A DNA stretch of 64,000 bases from Arthrobacter sp. Hiyo4 (GCA_002370555.1 AP014718.1:1984001-2048000), one strand, 5' to 3'. Positions 44,696 to 53,157 are shown, counted from the first letter of the stretch. Program-made: numbers and translations. Notes: generated from the sequence alone by a model not told the origin.

Positions 44696-45583
44696 TCAGG
44701 TGCCGATGAGCAGGGTTTCACGCGCTGCTTCGACGACTTCCTTGGTGATGTTGTTGAGCTGGTTGATGTCGCGGATCCTTGTGATCTGGGTGAAGAGACG
44801 TTGGATGAGCCGGAAGTTGCCGTTGGTGATGCGGGCGACGGAGGCGATCGCTTCGGCGTCCGTGAAGTCGTGGGGTCGATAGTCAGGCCAAGCTCCTGCC
44901 AGCGGTTTGCCAGGACGAAGGTGAGTTCCTCGGTGCTGAGGGTCCGATAGTGGTGGGCGAAGCCGATGCGGCTGTAGAGCTGGGGTAGCGGGCGAGGCGT
45001 TTTTCGATGCCGGGCATGCCGATAAGGATGACGCCCATGGTGTGGCGGTCGTAGTAGTCCCTGACCTGCTCGAGCGCTGGAGGTTTGAGCCGGTCGGCCT
45101 CGTCGATGATGAGGAGTTCGGTCAGGCCGGAAGCCCGGGAGTCGCGGTGCTCGAAGACGTCGATGTTGCCGTCCTGGGCATATTCGACTGCCCAAGAGAT
45201 TCTCTGGCAGGTCCGGGGTAGTTGCCGGTCGATCTCTCGGGGGCTGATGGTTACTGTAGGCGTCCAGAATGCGGTTCTGGCCTCAAGCACGCGGGGAGGG
45301 ATGGGCTCGGTGTTGGTTTGACCGGTCCGTTGCCATTGTTCCCATTCGGTCGTGCCGGCGTAGGCGCGTGCGGAGAGGGTTTTGCCGACGCCGGGTGGGC
45401 CGTAGCAGACGCCGATGTGGCGGTTGGTTCGGACTGCGGTGGCGAATTCGGTGAAGCGCCGGTGCTCCTTGGTGATGAGGAATGCCGGTGTGTCGGGTGG
45501 GACCGGTGGCGGGCGGCGGAAATCTCGCCGAGATCGGCGGATAGGAAGCGGCGGCCATCGTCGTTCTCGTTCTTGGCGGGCAT
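44696..45583 (-). pseudogene. tniB: TniB-type AAA+ ATPase, frameshifted
   Basis: Starts MPAKNENDDGRRFLSADLGE at 45583. After a slip near 45525 the ATPase reads FLITKEHRRFTEFATAVRTN, Walker A YGPPGVGKTLSARAYAG, Walker B ELLIIDEADRLKPPALEQVR, and a sensor region GVILIGMPGIEKRLARYP. After slips near 44985 and 44885 it ends GNFRLIQRLFTQITRIRDIN to ETLLIGT. TniB regulates target choice and activates the TniA transposase. It directly follows tniA. Confidence 0.8.
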
Positions 45584-45603
45584 GGGCGTTCCTCTCCTGG
45601 GGG

Positions 45604-47054
45604 TCAGTCTTCGGCGTAGATGCGAAGCTGAGGCGGCTTTTCATCACTAGGTTGCTGGCTGGCCTTTGTCGGTTCGACGGGTGCTGGCGGCGCGTAGCGG
45701 TCGTCGGTGGGGAGTGCATCGGCGAGGCTGAGTTTGGTGCGCAGCTGATTCTTCAGTTCGTTCCGGCGTGCTGATCTGGCCGCCTTGAGCTGCTTGAAAG
45801 TGATGGTTGCGGTGGCGAGTTCCGGGGTGATGGCACGGCAGAGGAAGGTGTCCTGGTGCCAGATGCGGATCTCGGCCATGTCCCGGGGGTCGTAGCGGAT
45901 GGTGACGGCTTCGCCGACAAAGGCCGAAAGTGTGAGGTCCAGGTAGCGCAGGCCGTTGAAGTGGATACCGTCGCGGTGGACGATGCGCTGGTGTGCGACG
46001 GTCAGGAGCAGGAGGTCAAGGTCCTCGGGCCGGGCCGGCATGCGGGGGATGCAGCCGCCGGCCTGCCAGCGGGCGGCGGGGACCTCTCCGGTTTCGGAGT
46101 GCGTGCGGTGGTTGTATTCGTCAACGATGAACCGCTCAAGCGCGGTATCGAGCTGCTCGAGGGTCATCGTCGGTTCCGTCACCGGGGTCCCTCGGGTGCT
46201 GTGCGGGATGAAACCGGGCAGATGGGGCAGGAGCCCTTCGGTGAGGGTGCGGTAGAACCGTTCGATCTTCCCGCGGCCCTGCGGCACGCCGGGGAGCGAA
46301 TGGATGAGCCGGATATGGGTGTCGAGGCAGACCCGTTCGAGGTGGGTGCTCATGAAATCCGCGCCGTGATCGCTGTAAAGGACATCGGGCAGGCCCATGA
46401 CGGGCCAGGCCGGATGTGTCTTGCGCTGCACAGCCTGGTGAAGGGCCAGTGCCGTCTGGAGCGCGGTCGGCGCACCGGTGAAGACGGTGTAGCCGGCGAC
46501 GGCGCGGGAGTAGTCATCGAGTACCACAGTCAGCCACGGGCGTGCGCGGGCCCCGGCGGTGTCGACAACCTCAATGTCCAGCTCGGTGTGGTCGCACTGC
46601 CACTGCTCGTTCGCGCGCCTGGCGGTGCGCCGATAGACCAGCTCGAACCGGTCCCGGTACGCGGCCTCGCCCTCGAGCGCCAGGGTTCGCAGTCCCGGAT
46701 CGATGGCGGCCACGACCGCCCGGACGGTCGTGTAGCCGGGGCCGGAAGGCCGCGGTCGAGCGCGACGGCACTGATCCGCCGGTGGATAAACGCGATGGTC
46801 GGCGCCGGGCGGCGGAGCGCGAGGCCTTCGATCGCGCCAACGATCTCGGGCGGGAGCGAATGGCTCCCACGGTCCGAGCGTGGCCGGCGGCCCAGGGCCT
46901 TGACCGAGCCGGCGGCGCGGAATCCTGCCGTCCACCGTTGCAGCGTGCGGAGGGGGATGCCGGCCTGGTCGGAGATCCTGGCGAGGGGAACACCGTCATA
47001 GAGGTGCTGCCGGAGCAGCGCCGCGCGGTCTTCGGCCGACAGCCCATGCTTCAT
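45604..47054 (-). pseudogene. tniA: TniA-type DDE transposase, frameshifted
   Basis: Begins MKHGLSAEDRAALLRQHLYD with a helix-turn-helix GIPLRTLQRWTAGFRAAGSV. After a slip near 46745 the catalytic core follows: D in NEQWQCDHTELDIEVVD, D in LPDVLYSDHGADFMS and E in GVPQGRGKIERFYRTL, the DDE triad. The Mu-type C-terminal domain (LSAFVGEAVTIRYDPRDMAE) is present, then a disordered tail (PVEPTKASQQPSDEKPP). It overlaps the resolvase gene by four bases and tniB starts 20 bp after its end. Confidence 0.8.
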
Positions 47055-47632
47055 AACCGGGAGGCCGCCTGCTGATGACGGTAAAGCGTCGCGCGGCTCC
47101 AGCCGACGAGTCGGGCCGCTTCCTCAGCGGTGCGGCCCTTCGCGCGGGCGTCCTGGGCGATCGCGAGCTTGTCGGCGATGACGAGCGGGTCGGACAAGGG
47201 CCGCCCGAAGCGGGTTCCACTCTGTCGCGCCGCAGCGATGCCCGCGTTCACGCGTTCGACGATCAACTCCCGCTCATACTCGGCCAAAGTCGCGAGCATG
47301 TTGAGCATCAGGCGCCCCGACGTTGACGTGGGGTCAATCCCGTCCGAGATGGACCTCAGATACACGCCGCGTTCCCGCAGCAGGTTCACCGTGTTCAAAA
47401 CATCGATCAAGGACCGACCGAGCCGGTCCACCCGCCACACGACGACGGTATCACCCGGCTCCACATACGCGAGGAGCTTCTTCATCCCGGGCCGCTCAAC
47501 AGCGGCCTTGCTCCCGGAGGTGACATCGGCGAACACATCCCGTTTCTGCACCCCGGCGTCTACCAATGCATCGAGCTGTAACTTCGCGTCCTGGCCCGAC
47601 GTACTCACACGCGTATACCCGAGATGTCTCAC
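47051..47632 (-). CDS. Serine resolvase (first copy)
   Basis: From the GTG at 47632: VRHLGYTRVSTSGQDAKLQL with the catalytic Ser, DRLGRSLIDVLNTVNLLRER with the DR-LGR motif, and a C-terminal helix-turn-helix DARAKGRTAEEAARLVGWSR, ATLYRHQQAASRL. The frame is intact at 193 residues. The frame extends further upstream, but that part is the res region. It overlaps tniA by ATGA, so the two are one operon. Confidence 0.9.
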   Translation of the reverse strand: MRHLGYTRVSTSGQDAKLQLDALVDAGVQKRDVFADVTSGSKAAVERPGMKKLLAYVEPGDTVVVWRVDRLGRSLIDVLNTVNLLRERGVYLRSISDGIDPTSTSGRLMLNMLATLAEYERELIVERVNAGIAAARQSGTRFGRPLSDPLVIADKLAIAQDARAKGRTAEEAARLVGWSRATLYRHQQAASRL

Positions 47633-47639
47633 CCCGCCA

Positions 47640-47830
47640 TTGTGCCTCAGAAACCCCCGGCCGGCACCCGCCTGAGACGATACACGATGAGACATCTTTC
47701 CAAGACGCCGGGCGGCCCAGCACGACGCCGAGTCATTTGACGCTTCAAGTCGAGACGCCAGCGTCTCGAAAAGCTTTTGTTTTTCAAGACACTGAGTTGT
47801 TGCGCCGCGTCCGTTTGTCGAACCCTCGCG
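47640..47830 (-). repeat. Intact res region of the first resolvase
   Basis: Contains the crossover-like inverted site GTCTTGAAAA, ACAAAAGC, TTTTCGAGAC (minus strand, 47790 to 47763) and further sites CGTCTCGACTTGAAGCG, GGCGTCTTGGAAAGATGTCT and CGTATCGTCTCAGGCGG before the tnpR start. The same sequence, in two pieces, flanks the Tn402-type element (29770-29833 and 50484-50575). Confidence 0.75.
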
Positions 47831-47848
47831 AACGGTTAGTCTGCTGGA

Positions 47849-48730
47849 ATGGAATCCTGGCACCGAAACCGACTCAGTGTTGCACAAGCTGAGTTCGTGG
47901 AGAGCCGGCTTCCAGGCGTTCGATTGCTAAATGATCTTTCTTGGGATCTGGTGGACACCGGGGTGCTTGAAGTTGCGCATGGCCATCGAAGGTACGTCAT
48001 CAAGGCTGCGGGACCATCCAACCATCACATCGGGCGTGAGATAAATGCGCACGAGTCCTCAACCCAAGTCTGGGCCCGCGAGGCCAGGGCGCCCAGACTC
48101 GTACACGCAGACCGCTTCTTGAACATCCTGATCACGGAATACCTGGAAGGCTCCCTGGTAGAGGGAAGCGCCGCCGAAGACGAAATGGGCACTTACCTGC
48201 AAGCCGGGCATCTCCTGCATACTTTCCACGCCCAAACGGTTCGGATCGACTATCGGTATGAGACCGCAGCTACAGCGAAAGCGATGGCTTGGCTGGAGAC
48301 GCCCCACCGAATTGAAGCACCTGCGGCAGAAAAAGTGCGCGCAATACTGTCCACCTACCGGCCGGAACCGGTGACCGTCGTGGCGACCCACGGAGACTGG
48401 CAACCGCGCAACTGGCTCATGAGCGGGACCGAGCTGAGGGTCATAGACTTCGGCCGGTTTGCCTTCAGGCCGGCCATCAGCGATTTCTGCCGCTTGGCCG
48501 TGCAGCAATGGCGATCCCGCCCCGAACTGGAGGATGCCTTTTTCGAGGGGTATGGCCCAGATCCACGAGAAAGCACTCTCTGGAACATAACGATCCTGCG
48601 CGAAGCCGTCTCCACCGCCGCCTGGGCTTTCCAAGTTGGCGACCACGAGTTCGAGGAACAGGGCCACCGGATGCTTAGTGACGCGCTAGCCAACTACCGA
48701 AGCAGCTCCCTCCCAAACGATGGCCGATAG
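47849..48730 (+). CDS. Aminoglycoside-phosphotransferase-family protein
   Basis: A 293-residue kinase-fold protein. RRYVIKAAGPSNHHIGREIN contains the ATP-binding Lys; ATHGDWQPRNWLMSG is the catalytic loop (H-x-D-x4-N); RVIDFGRFAFRPAISDFC holds the metal-binding DFG-like Asp. ATG at 47849. The frame is intact. Such proteins phosphorylate aminoglycosides, macrolides or small metabolites; similarity by eye does not decide. As transposon cargo it may confer resistance, but this is inference. It lies just across the res region from the resolvase. Confidence 0.75.
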   Translation: MESWHRNRLSVAQAEFVESRLPGVRLLNDLSWDLVDTGVLEVAHGHRRYVIKAAGPSNHHIGREINAHESSTQVWAREARAPRLVHADRFLNILITEYLEGSLVEGSAAEDEMGTYLQAGHLLHTFHAQTVRIDYRYETAATAKAMAWLETPHRIEAPAAEKVRAILSTYRPEPVTVVATHGDWQPRNWLMSGTELRVIDFGRFAFRPAISDFCRLAVQQWRSRPELEDAFFEGYGPDPRESTLWNITILREAVSTAAWAFQVGDHEFEEQGHRMLSDALANYRSSSLPNDGR

Positions 48731-49076
48731 ACTCCTCGGTCTTGACCACTTCTGGACAGGACGCATACCCGAACGCGAAGTTTCCATCGAGTCGGTGCCT
48801 CGAAACCTCCACGCCTCAAAACGCTAGGTTTCCGAGACGGCCTGGTGCTCTGGTCGAAGGGAAGTTCGCCCGAACCGGCCCAGGTCACGACTGGTACGAG
48901 CTCATGCTGCGTTAAAGGTTCTAGTCGCGGGTGGTTGGCGCCGCCGGATGGCCCGCGGACTCAACGACGGTCGACGCTACTTCGTTGGCTAAGAAGGCCG
49001 CATATTTCCGACAGGCAAACCGTCAGCACAACGAGATACTAAGTGTTTCGAGTAGTACTCTCAGTTACCCCGGTCT
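48731..49076. other. Gap with an inverted repeat and a remnant
   Basis: No complete gene. GCCTCGAAACC at 48797 and GGTTTCCGAGACGGC at 48827 form a long imperfect inverted repeat around a 19-base spacer. Just after it a short frame ends FARTGPGHDWYELMLR, a likely C-terminal remnant. A further frame (WPADSTTVDATSLAKKAAYF) is doubtful. Confidence 0.4.
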
Positions 49077-49502
49077 TCAGTTGAAGATGACCGGCACGGG
49101 TTTGAATCTGAAGGGCCCGCCGCATCCCACCCCGAACGGATGTTCACCGGTGGATTCCGTTTCTACTGGCAAGTCAACGGCTGTTCGGCCGCCGAGCGCA
49201 GCTGTCGCTTCAACGTGGATCGAGGTAACGCTGACGGGCTCGTTCAGGTAAGGCCGGGATTGCGGTACCAGCCACTTCCGCTCATCATTCTGTACCACCA
49301 CCTGAGGGGTACACCCTTCCCCAAAACAGGCTGCAACTGACGCCGGTGAAGTTGAGAAGACCAACTCCACGGGACCTGTGTATGCATAACCAATGGCTGG
49401 GCACACCCGGGGATCCCGAGACATGCCACCAATGACAGCGATGACCGCCAACACTGCGACACCCATGCCGACTGCAACGAGGAGTCCCCACCGACGCTTC
49501 AT
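49077..49502 (-). CDS. Anchored secreted-type protein, unknown
   Basis: A 141-residue protein: MKRRWGLLVAVGMGVAVLAV, IAVIGG is an N-terminal signal anchor, then PRVCPAIGYAYTGPVELVFS, ACFGEGCTPQVVVQNDERKW and VSVTSIHVEATAALGG. Two Cys pairs suggest disulfides outside the cell. Intact. No family recognised. It is the cargo gene nearest the right end of the nested element. Confidence 0.6.
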   Translation of the reverse strand: MKRRWGLLVAVGMGVAVLAVIAVIGGMSRDPRVCPAIGYAYTGPVELVFSTSPASVAACFGEGCTPQVVVQNDERKWLVPQSRPYLNEPVSVTSIHVEATAALGGRTAVDLPVETESTGEHPFGVGCGGPFRFKPVPVIFN

Positions 49503-49550
49503 AAAGTGAGACTAGCGCTTGTGTCCATTGAACGATCCCGTTGCTGACCC

Positions 49551-49609
49551 GGCGCCAAATAGCGCCCCAAAAAGACCGCCATTTACCGCCGAAAGTCACA
49601 GCGTAAGGT
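49551..49609 (-). repeat. Right end of the nested tniAB element, with 9-bp flank
   Basis: The minus strand from 49600 reads TGTGACTTTCGGCGGTAAAT, then GGCGGTCTTTTTGGGGCGCT and ATTTGGCGC. It mirrors the left end at 44177. GCGTAAGGT (49601-49609) duplicates the left flank. Confidence 0.8.
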
Positions 49610-49670
49610 CCTGCCCCGGAAAATTGGGGAGACGACGAAAAGGGGCAACCCGAGCCCCGGTTCTCACAAA

Positions 49671-49700
49671 TAGTTCTCGAAACTGTACAGTCGAACTAAG
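49671..49700 (+). repeat. Possible res/crossover site of the second resolvase
   Basis: TAGTTCTCGA and TCGAACTA flank AACTGTACAG (49671-49698), an imperfect dyad 35 bases before the second resolvase gene. Resolvase crossover sites are usually near their gene and about 28 bp; this one is imperfect. Confidence 0.4.
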
Positions 49701-49734
49701 ACCCCCAACCGAGTTTTGAGAAGAGCACACCCCC

Positions 49735-50315
49735 ATGGCCACGCACCGCATCGGCTACGCCCGGGTTTCGACCCGGGACCAGAACCTGGACCTGCAGGTC
49801 GAAGCCCTGAAGAAGGACGGATGCGACAAGATTTACAAAGACACCATCAGCGGCACCAAGTCCCAACGCCCCGGCCTCGACCAGGCTCTGGACAACCTGC
49901 GTGACGGTGACACCTTGGTGGTGTGGAAGCTGGACCGCCTGGGCCGGAGCGTGAAAGACCTCCTGGACTTCGCCGGCGGACTGAATGACCGCGGCGTAGG
50001 ATTCGTCAGCCTCACCGATGCGATCGACACCACGACGGTCTCCGGACGCTTCTTCTTCAACGTCATGGCTTCCCTGGCCCAGATGGAACGGGAACTCATG
50101 GTCGAACGTACGCAGGCAGGCCTGCAGGCCGCACGCGAACAAGGCCGGGTCGGCGGCCGCAAACGCATCATGACTGATGCCAAGATCCGTTCAGCCGCAA
50201 ACTCCTCAAGCAGGGAACGCCGCCCCGAGAGGTCGCCGACACCTTGGGAGTGTCCGTGCCCACCCTCTACCGATGGGTCCCGGCAACAGGCGCGACCGAG
50301 GCTTCAAAGAAGTAG
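49735..50315 (+). pseudogene. Serine resolvase (second copy), frameshifted near the end
   Basis: MATHRIGYARVSTRDQNLDL, then GTKSQRPGLDQALDNLRDGD, LVVWKLDRLGRSVKDLLDFA and FFFNVMASLAQMERELMVER form a complete TniR/Tn3-type catalytic domain. After a slip near 50196 the helix-turn-helix follows: KLLKQGTPPREVADTLGVSV, PTLYRWVPATG, ending at the TAG at 50313. It differs clearly from the first resolvase and lies next to the right Tn402-type end, as tniR genes can. It probably belongs to the outer element. Confidence 0.8.
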
Positions 50316-50359
50316 CTCCTGCTGGTTGATGCAGGCGGCTTCAGAAAAGATGACTGTTG

Positions 50360-50483
50360 GTGCAGAGGACTACTGAGCAGAACGCAGCTTCGTGCAGGGC
50401 ACTTCTGACATTTCAATATCCATACTCGTCTGCACAACCCGGAATTCCGCGGGCCCTTGTGCAGTCGACTTCTGAAAATGACA
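50360..50483 (-). repeat. Right end of the Tn402-type element
   Basis: The terminal repeat is 50459-50483, read on the minus strand as TGTCATTTTCAGAAGTC then GACTGCAC. An inner 19-bp repeat, GTGCAGGGCACTTCTGACA, is at 50392-50410, and weaker copies start at about 50360 and 50429. These are likely transposase-binding sites. Confidence 0.8.
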
Positions 50484-50576
50484 GCAATCGCTGTCCTGCC
50501 GGGCCGCCCGCGTCTTAGAAAGGTGTCTCACCGTGAATCGTCTCAGGCGCGTGCCAGTCGGGGGTTTCTGAGGCAA
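50484..50576 (+). repeat. Right half of the interrupted res site
   Basis: Begins with the duplicated GCAAT, then CGCCCGCGTCTTAGAAAGGT, GTCTCACCGTGAATCGTCTC, AGGCGCGTGCC and GGGGTTTCTGAGGCA, which match the intact res region at 47640-47720. It ends where the YhcG C-terminal fragment starts. Confidence 0.75.
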
Positions 50577-51085
50577 TCATTCAAGGACCCATACGTCTTC
50601 GACTTCGTTGCCATGACAGGCCAGCGGAATGAGCGTGAGCTTGAGGGACAGCTCGTGGTGCAGATCGAAAAGTTCCTGTTGGAGCTCGGCCAGGGTTTGC
50701 CTTTGTCGGCAGGCAAGTCCGGCTGACTATCGGCGCCGATGAGTTTTTCGCCGATCTGCTGTTCTATAACTTCAAGCTGCGTTGCTTCGTCGTGGTGGAG
50801 TTGAAAGCCACCGCCTTCAAGCCGGAGTATCTGGGTCAGATCAACATGTACATGTCCGCTGTTGACGACCTCCTCGGTCATGCTGACGACGAGCCGACCA
50901 TCGGACTGCTCCTGTGTAAAACGAAGAACAACGTCGTGGCTGAGTACTCCCTGCGGGGCTTCTCGAAACCGATCGGTATCCCCGAGTGGGAAGCCGCGAT
51001 TATGGCGTCCTTGCCAGCGGAATTCGCTGCCACGCTACCCAGCATCAGCGAAATCGAAGCCGAGCTTTCACAAGACTTTTCCTAA
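50577..51085 (+). pseudogene. YhcG/DUF1016 nuclease, C-terminal fragment
   Basis: SFKDPYVFDFVAMTGQRNER, ELEGQLVVQIEKFLLELG, then after a slip near 50695 GFAFVGRQVRLTIGADEFFA, DLLFYNFKLRCFVVVELKAT, AFKPEYLGQINMYMSAVDDL and TIGLLLCKTKNNVVAEYSLR. This is the PD-(D/E)XK nuclease domain of YhcG (the D-x(n)-E-L-K pattern in DLLFYNFKLRCFVVVELK). Together with 12838-13081 it makes nearly all of one YhcG protein, split by the island. Confidence 0.8.
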
Positions 51086-51129
51086 GGAGATTCGTTGAAC
51101 TAGCCGGAATTACGATGCAGGGCTCTGCG

Positions 51130-51867
51130 TCAGCCCGGGGTGAGGACGCAGAACTCGTTGCCCTCCGGGTCGGCGAGGCACACCCATGGCACATCGCCCT
51201 GGCCCACGTCGGCGTCAGTGGCGCCCAGCGCCCGCAGCCTGGCCACTTCTGCCGCCTGATCATCGCCCGGGTACGGCATCAGGTCGAGATGGACACGGTT
51301 CCACACGGTCTCCTCGTTAGTCGTGCGAAGTAGTTCCAGATACGGCCCGACGCCCTTGGCCGAACGCAGCCTCGCATGATCGTCGTTCACCTCGTCCAGG
51401 GTCCAGTCCGTAGCCTCGCCCCAGAACCGGGCCATGGCCCGAGGGTCCGTGCAGTTGACCACCACCGTGGCGATCGGCCCGGTGTCCTGGTAGATCGGTC
51501 GCGGCTCCAACACGCAGAACACATTGCCCTCCGGGTCGGCCAGGACCGTCCACGGCACATCACCCTGGCCCACGTCGGCGGGCGTCGCACCAAGTTCCAA
51601 CGGGCGCGCGACCAGTTCCGCCTTATGGGCCGCAGAGGTGGTGGCCAGGTCGAGGTGCGCGCGGTACCTCACCGTCTCGGGGTCCGGGACAGTCACGACA
51701 TCGACGCACACTGCGCTGGGGTCCGGCCATGCGAAGTCCACGGGTTCAACATTGGTCACACCGGGTCCTTCGCTGGAAACACTCCAGCCGAGCGCCTCCG
51801 CCCAAAACCGGCCGAGGGCCGAGTCATCCCGAGCCTTGAAATTCACCTGAACAAGTCGCAGCGCCAT
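51130..51867 (-). CDS. Two-domain VOC (glyoxalase-fold) protein
   Basis: A 245-residue protein of two VOC domains, each ending with a repeat: GATPADVGQGDVPWTVLADP, EGNVFCVLE, and GATDADVGQGDVPWVCLADP, EGNEFCVL. The N terminus is MALRLVQVNFKARDDSALGR. Metal ligands are partly lost, so it may be a binding protein rather than an enzyme; relatives act in resistance or as glyoxalase-like proteins. Intact, core chromosome. Confidence 0.8.
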   Translation of the reverse strand: MALRLVQVNFKARDDSALGRFWAEALGWSVSSEGPGVTNVEPVDFAWPDPSAVCVDVVTVPDPETVRYRAHLDLATTSAAHKAELVARPLELGATPADVGQGDVPWTVLADPEGNVFCVLEPRPIYQDTGPIATVVVNCTDPRAMARFWGEATDWTLDEVNDDHARLRSAKGVGPYLELLRTTNEETVWNRVHLDLMPYPGDDQAAEVARLRALGATDADVGQGDVPWVCLADPEGNEFCVLTPG

Positions 51868-51931
51868 AGCACCCGACCCTATACCCAGGTATTACCGATA
51901 TGGGAGGCAGGCGGAACGCATATTGTCCGGA

Positions 51932-52753
51932 CTATCCGGGCATCTCGTTCTGCTCCTTTTCCGCAAGCCGCTGGACTTGCCACTGATGCACGTCGGCCAG
52001 CCACTCCAACGGGGCCGTTGGACCGACTCTCGGGTCGTCGGTAACTCGACCGTCCCGCAGGTCCTCCACGTATGCGCGATCCTGTTCAATACGTGCTCGC
52101 AGCTGATCAGCACCGCCAGCTGAGCCGTGCCCTGGGACAACGACAGCGACGTCATCCGCCACGCTCTCGAACAGCCGCAACCCGGCGAGGTAGTCCCCGA
52201 TCGGATTCACGGCCTCAAGGTCGAGGAACGGCATCAGAATGTCGGAAAGCATGTCTCCGGCAACCAGGACGATGCGCTCCTCGATGAGCAAACCCGCATG
52301 GCCCGAGGCATGGCCCTGATGCTCAAGGATCCGGACTGCGGGGCCATCCCAGGGAACCAGCGCAGCTCCGGCGGCCAGTCCGCTAATGAGGCCCAGCAGT
52401 TCCATCGGGATGTCGTCGGCGTACTCCCGCGGCAGCCCTTCGGCGATGAGGTCACACCAGTTCGAGCGCGAGAGCACACCTTGAATGGTGGCCGCGCAGC
52501 GGGCTTTTCCGTATCGGGGTGGGTCACCGAAGTCCGGGTGCCAGAGCACGTGGTCCCAGTCAGGATGCGTCGAGAAGCCTGCCACGACGGGCTGGCCCAA
52601 CTCGCGGAGGTCGTTCGCGAGGGACGCCATTTCATCGACCGTTATACCGGGGTCGATGAGCAACACACCGTCCCGTCCCTGCACTACAACGGAATTACTC
52701 TGGATGAACTCGCTCTCGTGAACCAGAACGCCCTCAGCGACTTCCCTCAGCAT
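51932..52753 (-). CDS. MBL-fold metallo-hydrolase
   Basis: ATG at 52753 gives MLREVAEGVLVHESEFIQSN. GVLLIDPGITVDE, STHPDWDHVLWHPDFG (HxxxDH motif), LEHQGHASGHAGLLI, VLVAGDMLSD and VVVPGHGSAGG are the metallo-beta-lactamase metal sites. The longer open frame upstream is not needed. Members hydrolyse thioesters, lactones or similar; the substrate is unknown. Intact. Confidence 0.8.
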   Translation of the reverse strand: MLREVAEGVLVHESEFIQSNSVVVQGRDGVLLIDPGITVDEMASLANDLRELGQPVVAGFSTHPDWDHVLWHPDFGDPPRYGKARCAATIQGVLSRSNWCDLIAEGLPREYADDIPMELLGLISGLAAGAALVPWDGPAVRILEHQGHASGHAGLLIEERIVLVAGDMLSDILMPFLDLEAVNPIGDYLAGLRLFESVADDVAVVVPGHGSAGGADQLRARIEQDRAYVEDLRDGRVTDDPRVGPTAPLEWLADVHQWQVQRLAEKEQNEMPG

Positions 52754-52963
52754 GGAATGCCTTCCGCTTGTGGTTTGCAACCCCTTGTCGAGACGGTATT
52801 GGCTGGCGGCAGCAGTTGCAACAGGGCACTGTGGGCGTCCGAGAGCTGCACGCAGGCTCACTCGAGGGCATCGACTCGAATGTCTCGCGAGCCGACTCAC
52901 GAGCCGCGTGCGGCTTCCGAATGCTCAGTCCAGACCACCGGATCCGGGGAAGGATGTTGACTC

Positions 52964-53092
52964 GTGTCACCATGGGGATCAGAGGACGGCGACGGTGATC
53001 CTCCACGTTATGTTCCGTTTGAGCCTAATTCTGAGCGGAAGTTTTGGGCGAAGTACCAACAGCTAATCGTGTTGCGGACGCCGATGGAGTGA
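52964..53092 (+). CDS. Small 42-residue protein
   Basis: GTG at 52964, eight bases after GGGGAAGGA. It encodes VSPWGSEDGDGDPPRYVPFE, PNSERKFWAKYQQLIVLRTP and ends ME. The acidic start and basic/aromatic end look like a real small protein. Its stop is 65 bp before the histidine phosphatase gene. No family recognised. It is the only gene-like item in the 404 bp between the MBL and phosphatase genes. Confidence 0.45.
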   Translation: MSPWGSEDGDGDPPRYVPFEPNSERKFWAKYQQLIVLRTPME

Positions 53093-53157
53093 CGCGGCCA
53101 GCAAATTTCCAAAGTGTGGATAGCCACAGCCGTGGAGCGGATGGTTAGGCTGGGTGG

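Larger units (their letters stand above)
44177..49600. mobile_element. 5.4-kb tniAB-resolvase transposon
   Basis: The element is delimited by 50-bp imperfect inverted repeats and a 9-bp direct repeat GCGTAAGGT, longer than the 5-bp duplication of Tn402 relatives. Gene order from the left: small membrane protein, tniB, tniA, tnpR (all minus), res region, phosphotransferase, secreted-type protein. No tniQ gene is seen. A second left end of the same type bounds the whole island at 13082, so this family has acted at least twice here. Confidence 0.75.
29834..50483. mobile_element. Tn402-type transposon of 20.65 kb inserted in a res site
   Basis: Both ends carry the 25-bp Tn402/Tn5053-type terminal repeat facing inward: TGTCAGTTTCAGAAGTC plus GTTTGCAC on the left, and the complement of TGTCATTTTCAGAAGTC plus GACTGCAC on the right. 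Related 19-bp repeats follow inside each end. The 5 bases outside are identical, GCAAT at 29829-29833 and at 50484-50488, the 5-bp duplication typical of this family. Removing the element restores a continuous res site. Tn5053-family elements are known to target res sites. The cargo is five or six modules, a nested tniAB element and a second resolvase. Confidence 0.8.
13082..50576. mobile_element. Genomic island inside the YhcG gene
   Basis: The left border (13082) is a tniAB-type transposon end starting TGTGACTTTCGG, directly after the YhcG N-terminal fragment. The right border (about 50576) is the far side of a resolvase res region, directly before the YhcG C-terminal fragment; only about 15-20 codons of YhcG are missing. 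In an intact relative at 44177-49600, the res region is followed by tnpR, tniA and tniB. Here those genes are gone, so the original element lost its transposition genes and right end. It carries nhaA, an exporter, redox and regulatory genes, and has been invaded by an IS (15667-16635) and a Tn402-type element (29834-50483). Confidence 0.6.

Noticed and set aside
47633..47887. An N-terminal extension of the first resolvase
   Set aside because: The frame stays open upstream of 47632, but that part encodes the res repeats and the resolvase family starts at the HLGYTRVS segment.
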